Assembly (NCBI GenBank): GCA_026785985.1
Contig: JAJAYX010000098.1
Span: 1 to 5,590 of the forward strand
Source: Rudanella sp.
GTDB taxonomy: Bacteria; Bacteroidota; Bacteroidia; Cytophagales; Spirosomataceae
DNA: 5,590 bases
Reading direction: 5' to 3'
Below the pieces are notes generated by a model. It was given only the letters and a program-made list of their open reading frames with translations. It searched no databases and was not told where the DNA came from. Within the stretch, counting starts at the first letter, position 1. Every line of letters begins with the position of its first letter. This document shows positions 1-5,590 of this stretch, one piece after another. Position numbers and translations under genes: made by a program.

Positions 1-1751
1 GTCTGTTGGCTCACCCGTTGCACAAGCCGGAACAGGGGGTCGGGGGGGAGATATTGTTGCTGTACCGGAACCATCATGGTGCCGTAGCTGAAGGCCGTTT
101 GTTTGCCACCAACCGTGGTTTTGTAGGGTGTGAAGGCGGTTTGCACGATGGCCCCACCCTGTTGCAACCCATAAACCGCTTTATGGATGTTGTAATCCGT
201 GGCAGGCAGAGCATAGGCGTATTGGCTTTGGGCGACCGGTGCCGGTGAACGAGTTAAGGGCGTTGACACAGCCGCGCCAAGACCCGGTATCATTTTGAGT
301 TCGGCGTGGGGCATGTTAAACGCATGAGCCACCGACCAGGCCGAAGCATCATAAAACAGGCTGTCGGTGAAGGTAATTTCTTTCTCGAAAAATGAGCGAA
401 CCATCAGGCGGGCCGGTTGGTCGGTAGGCACAATAAAGGCCGCGCCCTTCTGGAACGTGCGGTTTTCAATGGTCTGATCACCAGTCAGTTCATAAAAAAT
501 AATGTTGTGTTGGGCCATCATGGTGGCCATCGCCTGGGTGCGGGTACGGTCGGCGGCATCGCCAAAAATGTAGGCTTTCACGGGGTTGGCTTTGGCTTCG
601 GCACTCTGAATGCGATAGAACTCCTGCCGGTAGGCAATCAGGTTGTTGCGTTCGATCATGGCCCCTTTCAGGGTAATAAGACCCGCCGTAACGTGGTTGC
701 GAATCGTGAAGGCAAACGTAATCGGGATGGTCGTGGTCTCCTGCAAATGCCCCCTTGAACTGGCCTGCTCGAACAGGAAACCAATGCCGCCGTAGAAATT
801 GACATAGTCGGAGCCGTAGCCCGGATACAATTTGTCAAACCGTTCTTTAGTGAAATACAACGACTGCAACTGGTCGAAAGCACCGGCAAAATATCCTGCA
901 AATTTGGGATAGAGGCCGTTATAGAGCGCGTTCGGCACAATCGGGTTGTTGCTCGAACTCTTGCCGGGGTCAAAATAAAACGTCTGGTTGGTGCCCATCT
1001 CGTGGTGGTCGGTCACCACATAGGGTTGCCACTCGTGGAAGAACTTGAGCCGGGCCTGGCTTTCGGGGTGAATCGCCACAAACCAGTCGCGGTTGAGGTC
1101 GAACCAATAGTGATTCATGCGGCCACCGGGCCACACCTCGTTGTGTTCGCGGTCGATGGGGTCGGCCACAAAGGGGGTTCCCTTGTGCATGTTGGCCCAG
1201 TTGGTATGGCGTTCGCGGCCGTCGGGGTTCAGGCAGGGGTCCACAAACACCACCATCTCGTTGAGCCACTGCTGGGTTTCGGCACTCTCAGAAGCGGTCA
1301 GGAAGTAGGCTGTCAGAATGGCGGCTTCCATAGTGGAAGGTTCGTTGCCGTGGACGTTATAGCCCAACTGAACAATCAGCGGCACTTTTTCGCCCACGGT
1401 TTGCGTAGCCTGTTGCCGGTGTAGTTTTTTGATGGTCTCCAACCGGGCGTGGTTGACCGGGTTCGTAATGGTGAGCATCACCAGCGGGCGGTACTCATAG
1501 GTTTGCCCGAAGGTCTGCATCGTTACCCGGTCAGAGAGCCGGTCGAGTTCGCGAAAATAACTCACCATCTGATCGTGACGAGTGTGGTGGGTGCCCATCG
1601 GGTAGCCCAGAAACTGCTCCGGCGTGGGAATCTGAGCGTTGAACGGGCCATTTTGAGTAGGAAAATAGTAGCCTGTTGATTGAGCCAGCCCGGTATAGGC
1701 TATTCCTGTGTACCCAAAAAAGAGGACGATAAACCGTAGAAATTGAGTCAT
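1..1751 (-). CDS. M14-family zinc carboxypeptidase, secreted (C-terminus cut by window edge)
   Basis: The reading frame is open from an ATG at 1751 to the left edge without a stop: 583 residues, 3' end missing. Residues 1-24 look like a Sec signal peptide (hydrophobic FLRFIVLFFGYTGIAY, then GLAQ|S), so the enzyme should act in the periplasm or outside the cell. The M14 peptidase domain spans about residues 45-375. Zinc ligands are probably H134 and E137 (NVHGNEPS), with a third His at 249 or 250 (TDHHEMG). LNPDGRE (174-180, R179) and DLNRDW (218-223, N220/R221) match the substrate-carboxylate-binding segments. E328 in GFLFEQASSRG aligns with the general-base Glu of carboxypeptidase A (FTFELR). 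Residues from about 390 on (KAYIFGDAADRTRTQ) resemble the glutamine-amidotransferase-like domain that follows M14 domains in large Bacteroidota carboxypeptidases; that assignment is tentative. Such proteins are usually 800-900 residues, so about a third is probably missing. No Shine-Dalgarno is visible. The family is confident; the substrate is unknown. Confidence 0.93.
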   Translation of the reverse strand, partial: MTQFLRFIVLFFGYTGIAYTGLAQSTGYYFPTQNGPFNAQIPTPEQFLGYPMGTHHTRHDQMVSYFRELDRLSDRVTMQTFGQTYEYRPLVMLTITNPVNHARLETIKKLHRQQATQTVGEKVPLIVQLGYNVHGNEPSTMEAAILTAYFLTASESAETQQWLNEMVVFVDPCLNPDGRERHTNWANMHKGTPFVADPIDREHNEVWPGGRMNHYWFDLNRDWFVAIHPESQARLKFFHEWQPYVVTDHHEMGTNQTFYFDPGKSSSNNPIVPNALYNGLYPKFAGYFAGAFDQLQSLYFTKERFDKLYPGYGSDYVNFYGGIGFLFEQASSRGHLQETTTIPITFAFTIRNHVTAGLITLKGAMIERNNLIAYRQEFYRIQSAEAKANPVKAYIFGDAADRTRTQAMATMMAQHNIIFYELTGDQTIENRTFQKGAAFIVPTDQPARLMVRSFFEKEITFTDSLFYDASAWSVAHAFNMPHAELKMIPGLGAAVSTPLTRSPAPVAQSQYAYALPATDYNIHKAVYGLQQGGAIVQTAFTPYKTTVGGKQTAFSYGTMMVPVQQQYLPPDPLFRLVQRVSQQ

Positions 1752-1779
1752 AAACGAGTCAGTGAATATGTGTTTTCCA

Positions 1780-1810
1780 CAAACCTAATCGCTGTATACC
1801 CTATAAACAA
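1780..1810 (-). promoter_or_regulatory. Predicted Bacteroidota-type promoter of the M14 peptidase gene
   Basis: Reading the minus strand, TAGGTTTG (1787-1780) is a perfect match to the Bacteroidota -7 consensus TAnnTTTG. A TTG at 1810-1808 lies 20 nt upstream, the expected spacing for the -33 element. The transcription start would fall near 1773-1776, giving a leader of roughly 22-25 nt before the ATG at 1751. The -33 TTG lies inside the T-rich tail of the sufD terminator, so the two signals overlap. This is predicted from motif and spacing only. Confidence 0.65.
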
Positions 1811-1858
1811 ATCGGGCTGATTTCCACAAAGCAAATGCCTGTGAAAATCAGCCCATTT
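1809..1858 (-). terminator. Rho-independent terminator after sufCD
   Basis: The arms are 1814-1828 (GGGCTGATTTCCACA) and 1840-1854 (TGTGAAAATCAGCCC). They pair over 15 bp with a single mismatch that becomes a G-U wobble in the minus-strand RNA. The loop is 11 nt (1829-1839). Past a bulged base at 1813, AAAT (1809-1812) can also pair with ATTT (1855-1858). On the minus strand the hairpin is followed by GATTTGTTTATAG, a broken T-tract. It lies about 20 nt after the sufD stop codon. On the plus strand there is little T-tract and no gene to terminate, so the minus orientation is preferred. Confidence 0.85.
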
Positions 1859-1877
1859 CGGGTTACTGCATTGAAAC

Positions 1878-3209
1878 CTACATGGCCAGTTTCTCGGCCA
1901 CGATCCCTTCCAGGTAGTCCCGGATAGGGGCAATTTTGATCTTGTTCATCACATCTTCAGCAAAAGCATACATTAGCAGGGTTTGGGCCTGCTCCTTCGG
2001 AATGCCCCGCGACCGCATATAAAACAAAGCTTCGTCGTTGAGTTGGCCCGTAGTTGTGCCGTGCGAACACTTTACATCGTCGGCATAAATCTCCAACTGT
2101 GGTTTGGTGTTCATGGTCGCGTCGGGGGAGCGAACCACATTTTTGCACGACTGATAGGCGTTGGTCTTCTGAGCGTCGGGCCGAACGTAGATTTTACCAT
2201 TGAAAACCCCTGTCGCACGATCTTCGAGAATACCCTTATACAACTCGTTGCTATAGGAGTTTGGCTTGGCGTGATCAACAAGTGTGTGGTTATCAATGTG
2301 TTGCTTGCCGTTCGGGAGGTAAAGCCCGTACATATGTGCTTCGCAATGTTCGCCGTCGAGCACAATGTTGAGATCATTCCGAACAAAGCCACCATTGAGC
2401 GTTACCGTAGTTGAATAAAACAAACTATTGTCGGCTTGCCGCACCTGTGTTCGGCCAATGTGGTACGACTGATCGGTGTCGTTCTGCACTTTGTAGTATT
2501 CCACGCGGGCCTCGCGGGCCACCACCACTTCGGTCACGGCGTTGGTGAAACTGGCTTCGTCGCCCAGCGTGCGATAGGCTTCAACAACCTTCACCTCGGC
2601 GTTGCGGCCCACAATAATGAGGTTTCGGGGTTGCGCGGCCACACTATTGGTGCGGGCATCGGTAATGAACCGCATAATGATTGGCTCCACCACCGTTTGG
2701 CCATCGGGTACGCGGATAAACACACCATCCGAGGCAAAAGCTGTGTTCAAGGCCGTGAAAGCACTATCCTCAAAATCGGCAAGACGCGAAAAATACGCGC
2801 CAACCGCTTCTGATTGCTCGGTGATGGCCTCCCGGAACGACATGATCTGCACCTCCGAAGCGGGACTAACGATCCGCGACAGATCGGCGCGATAGTGCCC
2901 ATTCAGAAAATACAGAATATTGCCCGACAGGTTCGGAATCTGCAACGAGTTCAGGTCTTCCGCCGAAATGGTCGAAGGCTGGTCAATCTCGTAGGCTTTA
3001 TTGATGAGGCTGGTCACGTTGGAATATTTCCATTCCTCCTGCTTCACCGTGGGGAAACCCAGCGTCTCGAATGTTTTCAAAGCCGCCCGGCGAATCTGGT
3101 GCAAGGGCGATTTTGTTTCGCCGTTCATCCGTTCTTCCGAAACCCGGAAACCCGCCAGCAGACGGTCGCGGAAGGTGGGAACGGGGTTATTTTGGGGTTG
3201 ATTCGTCAT
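1878..3209 (-). CDS. sufD: Fe-S cluster assembly protein SufD
   Basis: SufD is a non-catalytic subunit of the cytosolic SufBC2D scaffold, on which iron-sulfur clusters are built before transfer to apoproteins. The protein is 443 residues, normal for the family (about 420-450). The N-terminal helical region carries EEWKYSNVTSL (58-68), the typical SufD 'EEW+Y' motif. The SUF core beta-helix follows from about residue 160. The C-terminal block YADDVKCSHGTTTGQLNDEA (375-394) contains C381 and H383; the His in this CSHG motif corresponds to the SufD His placed at the SufB-SufD interface where clusters form. The C-terminal helical tail (400-443) is the SufC-contacting region. The ATG at 3209 gives a natural start 11 nt after the sufC stop, so the two genes are almost certainly co-transcribed and translationally close. 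The leader has no strong Shine-Dalgarno. The stop is TAG, followed by a strong terminator. No sufS or sufB follows. Confidence 0.97.
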   Translation of the reverse strand: MTNQPQNNPVPTFRDRLLAGFRVSEERMNGETKSPLHQIRRAALKTFETLGFPTVKQEEWKYSNVTSLINKAYEIDQPSTISAEDLNSLQIPNLSGNILYFLNGHYRADLSRIVSPASEVQIMSFREAITEQSEAVGAYFSRLADFEDSAFTALNTAFASDGVFIRVPDGQTVVEPIIMRFITDARTNSVAAQPRNLIIVGRNAEVKVVEAYRTLGDEASFTNAVTEVVVAREARVEYYKVQNDTDQSYHIGRTQVRQADNSLFYSTTVTLNGGFVRNDLNIVLDGEHCEAHMYGLYLPNGKQHIDNHTLVDHAKPNSYSNELYKGILEDRATGVFNGKIYVRPDAQKTNAYQSCKNVVRSPDATMNTKPQLEIYADDVKCSHGTTTGQLNDEALFYMRSRGIPKEQAQTLLMYAFAEDVMNKIKIAPIRDYLEGIVAEKLAM

Positions 3210-3220
3210 ATTTGTCTGTC

Positions 3221-3982
3221 TTAAACGCCTGCTGCCTCAACCTCTGCTTTAATCCAGTCGTATCCTTTTTCCTCTAACTCGTAAGCCAGTTCTTTAGGGC
3301 CTGACCGAACAATGCGACCTTTATAAAGAACGTGAACAAAGTCGGGTACAATATAATCGAGTAAACGCTGGTAGTGAGTCACCACAATAGTCGCCCGCTC
3401 CGGCGACCGGAGGGTGTTAACTCCTTCAGCCACAATGCGTAAGGCATCAATATCGAGTCCTGAATCGGTTTCGTCCAGAATAGCTAGTTTCGGTTCGAGC
3501 ATGGCCATCTGGAAGATCTCGTTCCGTTTTTTCTCTCCCCCCGAAAAGCCTTCGTTCAGGGCACGGCTCAACAGCGACTGGTCGATATTCACCAGCTTCA
3601 TTTTCTCTTTCATTAGCCGCAAAAACTGAACGGCATCCATCGGCTCCTTTCCGTGATACTTACGGATTTCGTTCATAGCCGTTTTTAGAAAGTTTGTTGT
3701 GCTGACACCGGGAATTTCGACCGGGTACTGAAACGCTAAAAATATCCCCTCGGCAGCCCGCACTTCTGCTGGCATATCGAGCAAATCTTTTCCTTCATAA
3801 TCAACGCTACCACCCGTCACTTCATAATCTTCGCGACCAGCTAAAACGGACGCGAGCGTACTTTTGCCAGAGCCGTTTGGCCCCATGATGGCGTGTACTT
3901 CCCCGGCCTTCACGGTGAGGTTAATACCCTTTAAAATCTGCTTTTGGCCAATGCTGGCTTGTAAATCGTTAATAGTAAGCAT
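3221..3982 (-). CDS. sufC: Fe-S cluster assembly ATPase SufC
   Basis: SufC is the ABC-type ATPase of the SufBC2D scaffold. It is cytosolic and not a transporter, and its ATP-driven dimerisation remodels SufB-SufD. From the ATG at 3982 the protein is 253 residues, the usual SufC length. Visible motifs are Walker A GPNGSGKS (34-41, K40), Q-loop FQYP (Q85), ABC signature FSGGEKKRNE (146-155), Walker B LAILDE (166-171, E171 the catalytic Glu), D-loop SGLD (174-177) and H-loop H203 (VVTHYQRLLDY). The signature with EKKRNE and the ETDSGLDIDAL continuation are specific to SufC rather than to transporter ATPases. An in-frame ATG at 4057 would add 25 unconserved residues and run into the divergent argH region; it is rejected because MLTINDL is the normal family start and a -7 box lies between the two ATGs. 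This is the first gene of a sufC-sufD unit. The usual upstream partner sufB is replaced here by divergent argH. Confidence 0.97.
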   Translation of the reverse strand: MLTINDLQASIGQKQILKGINLTVKAGEVHAIMGPNGSGKSTLASVLAGREDYEVTGGSVDYEGKDLLDMPAEVRAAEGIFLAFQYPVEIPGVSTTNFLKTAMNEIRKYHGKEPMDAVQFLRLMKEKMKLVNIDQSLLSRALNEGFSGGEKKRNEIFQMAMLEPKLAILDETDSGLDIDALRIVAEGVNTLRSPERATIVVTHYQRLLDYIVPDFVHVLYKGRIVRSGPKELAYELEEKGYDWIKAEVEAAGV

Positions 3983-4014
3983 GATAGGTTTTCGTAGCGG
4001 CTCCAAATAAACCG

Positions 4015-4022
4015 CAAAGTTA
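4015..4022 (-). promoter_or_regulatory. Predicted -7 box of the sufCD promoter
   Basis: The minus strand reads TAACTTTG followed by CGG, a full match to the Bacteroidota -7 consensus TAnnTTTG. The start of transcription would be near 4009, giving a leader of about 27 nt to the sufC ATG at 3982. No TTG is seen at the expected -33 distance (17-23 nt upstream), so the promoter may be weak or need an activator. A small dyad (4023-4036) directly abuts the box on its upstream side. Confidence 0.55.
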
Positions 4023-4036
4023 ACGTTTGATAACGT
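4023..4036. repeat. Small inverted repeat in the sufC-argH divergent promoter region
   Basis: ACGTT (4023-4027), a TGAT spacer and AACGT (4032-4036) form a perfect 5-bp dyad. The same stretch contains a direct repeat TAACGT at 4021-4026 and 4031-4036, one helical turn (10 bp) apart. It sits in the -7/-33 spacer of the predicted sufC promoter, where a regulator could bind. It is too short to assign to any regulator, and a match of this size can arise by chance. Confidence 0.3.
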
Positions 4037-4076
4037 AGGTATGTGTTTAGGCAACAAAAATGGACGGATAAAAGTT

Positions 4077-4084
4077 GAGGAGGG
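4077..4084 (+). promoter_or_regulatory. Shine-Dalgarno-like GAGGAGGG upstream of argH, unusually distant
   Basis: GAGGAGGG contains a perfect AGGAGG core (4078-4083), but the gap to the argH ATG at 4098 is 14 nt, longer than the usual 5-9. No other start codon lies closer. It would be absent from the mRNA if transcription starts from the -7 box at 4086-4093. Its use as a ribosome binding site is therefore doubtful. Confidence 0.3.
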
Positions 4085-4085
4085 C

Positions 4086-4093
4086 TACTTTTG
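4086..4093 (+). promoter_or_regulatory. Predicted -7 box of the argH promoter
   Basis: TACTTTTG matches the Bacteroidota -7 consensus TAnnTTTG and is followed by C, as at the sufC box. It ends only 4 nt before the argH ATG at 4098. The expected transcription start, a few bases after the box, coincides with the start codon and implies a leaderless or nearly leaderless mRNA. No TTG occurs at the -33 spacing. Confidence 0.5.
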
Positions 4094-4097
4094 CCCC

Positions 4098-5432
4098 ATG
4101 AAACTCTGGCAAAAAGAAGGGGTCGTTACGGACGACCAAATTGAACGCTTCACCGTAGGGCGCGACCGCGAGATAGACCTGTATCTGGCTCCGTTCGATG
4201 TGCTGGGTAACATTGCTCATGCCACCATGCTCCAGAGTATTGGCTTGCTGGGCGAGCAGGAGTTGCTGTTACTCAAAGCCCAACTCATTGCTATCTACCA
4301 GGAAATTGAGGCCGGGGAATTTACGATTGAGGACGGTGTGGAGGATGTTCACTCGCAGGTTGAGTTGCTGCTGACCAGGCAGTTAGGCGACATTGGTAAG
4401 AAAATCCACGCGGGCCGCTCCCGTAACGATCAGGTACTGGTGGACCTCAAACTCTTTACCCGCGACCGTCTGTGGGCTGTTGCCGAGGCCACCCGGCGCG
4501 TGTTCGCCACGCTGATTGCCCGCTCCGAACAACACAAAGATGACCTGTTGCCGGGCTATACGCACCTGCAAATTGCCATGCCGTCGTCGTTTGGTTTGTG
4601 GTTTGGGGCCTACGCTGAAGGCCTTGCCGATGATATGCTGATGCTGCAAACGGCCTACCGATTTGCCAACCGCAACCCCCTGGGATCGGGCGCAGGCTAT
4701 GGTTCGTCGTTTCCGCTGAACCGGACTATGACTACCGACTTGCTGGGCTTCGAGGGAATGCATGTCAATGTGGTGTATGCCCAGATGAGCCGGGGCAAAA
4801 CGGAGCAAATTGCCCTGAACGCGCTGGCCTCCATTGCCACGACCCTCTCGCGGATGGCAATGGACATTTGTTTGTATAACAGCCAGAACTTCGGGTTCCT
4901 GACCCTGCCCGACGCGCTCACCACAGGCAGCAGCATCATGCCGCACAAAAAGAACCCCGATGTGGCTGAATTGCTCCGCGCCAAAACCAATCGCCTGAAA
5001 GCTCTGCCAATGGAAATAATACTGGTAATGAGTAACTTACCATCGGGTTATCACCGCGATATGCAACTCCTGAAAGAGGTGCTGATGCCCGCCTTCGATG
5101 AGTTGCTCGACTGCCTGAATATCACGGCGTTTATGCTCGAAAACATCGAGATAAAAACTAACCTGCTCAACAGCGACCGCTACGATCTGCTGTTCAGTGT
5201 GGAGCGGGTGAACGAATTAGTGTTGCAGGGAGTGCCGTTCCGGGAGGCCTACCAAACCGTAGGGAAGGAGATTGCCGAACATACCTATAGCCGCCCGCAA
5301 CAGTTGAACCACACCCACGAAGGCAGCATCGGCAACCTGATGAACGACCAAATTTTGCAACACATGGAAGCCATAATGGGCGGGTTTGGGGCCGAGCGGG
5401 TGGGGGAGGCTATTGAGAATTTGCTTGGCTGA
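4098..5432 (+). CDS. argH: Argininosuccinate lyase
   Basis: ArgH splits L-argininosuccinate into L-arginine and fumarate, the last step of arginine synthesis, in the cytosol. It is a homotetramer of the fumarase/aspartase superfamily with active sites formed from three subunits. The protein is 444 residues. Its N-terminal segment ERFTVGRDREIDLYL (16-30) and VEDVHSQVE (81-89) are typical of Bacteroidota ArgH. Active-site blocks are SRNDQ (108-112), GYTHLQIAMPSS (153-164, with T155 and the proton-transfer His H156) and the superfamily signature GSSIMPHKKNP (277-287), whose loop holds the catalytic Ser (278 or 279) and K284/N286. All three conserved regions are intact, so it should be active. 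An in-frame ATG at 4041 would add 19 residues (MCLGNKNGRIK...) with no family support, so the start at 4098 (MKLWQKEG) is chosen. The gene is divergent from sufC and convergent with the downstream gene. No other arg gene is adjacent in this window. Confidence 0.98.
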   Translation: MKLWQKEGVVTDDQIERFTVGRDREIDLYLAPFDVLGNIAHATMLQSIGLLGEQELLLLKAQLIAIYQEIEAGEFTIEDGVEDVHSQVELLLTRQLGDIGKKIHAGRSRNDQVLVDLKLFTRDRLWAVAEATRRVFATLIARSEQHKDDLLPGYTHLQIAMPSSFGLWFGAYAEGLADDMLMLQTAYRFANRNPLGSGAGYGSSFPLNRTMTTDLLGFEGMHVNVVYAQMSRGKTEQIALNALASIATTLSRMAMDICLYNSQNFGFLTLPDALTTGSSIMPHKKNPDVAELLRAKTNRLKALPMEIILVMSNLPSGYHRDMQLLKEVLMPAFDELLDCLNITAFMLENIEIKTNLLNSDRYDLLFSVERVNELVLQGVPFREAYQTVGKEIAEHTYSRPQQLNHTHEGSIGNLMNDQILQHMEAIMGGFGAERVGEAIENLLG

Positions 5433-5443
5433 TTGGATTCCCA

Positions 5444-5590
5444 TCATTGCACCCGGTAAGCCACCAGTTTATTCTTGAAAAATGTTGGTACAATCAGCAA
5501 TTTCTGACTGCGAACGTACTCAATGTCAGCGGTGTTCATTTTTTGCTCGCGGGAGTCGAGAAGTTGTTGTTTTTCGCCCCCTTTCTCAAC
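5444..5590 (-). CDS. C-terminal fragment of a probable beta-propeller (SMP-30/gluconolactonase-like) protein
   Basis: The minus strand is open from the right edge to a TGA at 5444-5446, giving the last 48 residues of a gene that begins outside the window. The fragment ends with MNTADIEYVRSQKLLIVPTF followed by FKNKLVAYRVQ. An 'ADIEY... LLIVPTFF.N.VVAY' ending is what I recall from the closing blade of Bacteroidota SMP-30/gluconolactonase/LRE-like beta-propeller proteins. The alternating polar and hydrophobic pattern fits two beta strands. The stop lies only 11 nt from the argH stop on the opposite strand. That it is coding is well supported by the protein-like composition and clean stop; the family is a moderate-confidence guess from a short piece, and the true substrate is unknown. 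Confidence 0.7.
   Translation of the reverse strand, partial: VEKGGEKQQLLDSREQKMNTADIEYVRSQKLLIVPTFFKNKLVAYRVQ

Noticed and set aside
515..535. Inverted GGCCAT/ATGGTGGCC-like pattern
   Set aside because: It lies within the peptidase coding sequence and results from ATG and GCC codons encoding Met-Ala-Thr-Met-Met-Ala. It has no terminator tail and no repeat copies.
598..1290. Short repeated string CGGCACTCT at about 599 and 1279
   Set aside because: Both copies encode peptidase residues (Gln/Glu-Ser-Ala-Glu). A 9-base match in coding DNA of this length is unremarkable.
417..1424. Several open frames on the plus strand opposite the M14 peptidase gene
   Set aside because: They lie antisense to a clearly conserved coding frame and have no recognisable motifs. 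They are rich in Gly, His and Val, as expected for shadows of a G+C-rich gene.
1983..3224. Plus-strand open frames opposite sufD, including one of 143 residues
   Set aside because: sufD is conserved along its whole length in the minus frame. The antisense frames show no domains or start signals.
3983..4057. N-terminal extension of sufC from the ATG at 4057 (25 extra residues)
   Set aside because: It is not conserved in SufC, makes the protein longer than the family norm, overlaps the extended argH frame, and begins upstream of the predicted sufC promoter box.
4041..4097. N-terminal extension of argH from the ATG at 4041 (19 extra residues)
   Set aside because: ArgH proteins of this phylum start at the KLW motif. 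The extension spans the predicted -7 box and has an unprotein-like sequence.
4383..4990. Minus-strand open frames of 187 and 97 codons opposite argH
   Set aside because: They fall over the ArgH active-site blocks and their composition is that of complementary-strand shadow frames. No promoter or family motif supports them.

Overview
The window looks like chromosomal DNA from a Bacteroidota member, most likely a Cytophagales (Spirosoma/Rudanella-like) bacterium. Three things support this: Bacteroidota-type -7 boxes (TAnnTTTG) in front of the genes, mostly absent Shine-Dalgarno sequences, and an ArgH whose sequence strongly resembles Bacteroides-type enzymes. The base composition, roughly half G+C, fits that group better than Bacteroides or Flavobacterium. 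The genus is an inference; the phylum is fairly secure.

Layout: (1) 1-1751, minus strand: a secreted M14-family zinc metallocarboxypeptidase whose C-terminus runs off the left edge (583 residues visible). (2) 1752-1877: a short regulatory gap with a strong hairpin terminator for the upstream suf genes. The putative -33 element of the peptidase promoter lies in the terminator's T-rich tail. (3) 1878-3982, minus strand: a two-gene sufC-sufD unit (11-nt gap) encoding two subunits of the SufBCD iron-sulfur cluster scaffold. (4) 3983-4097: a 115-bp divergent intergenic region with a -7 box for each direction and a small dyad. (5) 4098-5432, plus strand: argH, argininosuccinate lyase, complete. (6) 5444-5590, minus strand: the last 48 codons of a gene converging on argH, probably a beta-propeller (SMP-30/gluconolactonase-like) protein.

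The genes do not form one pathway. SufC (ATPase) and SufD are co-transcribed and should work with a SufB encoded elsewhere. ArgH performs the last step of arginine synthesis. The peptidase is probably an independent periplasmic or secreted nutrient-scavenging enzyme with its own promoter. I see no mobile element, CRISPR array, tRNA/rRNA or defence-type system. The window is mostly ordinary housekeeping DNA, and the points of interest are regulatory architecture and the separation of sufCD from the usual sufB and sufS neighbours.
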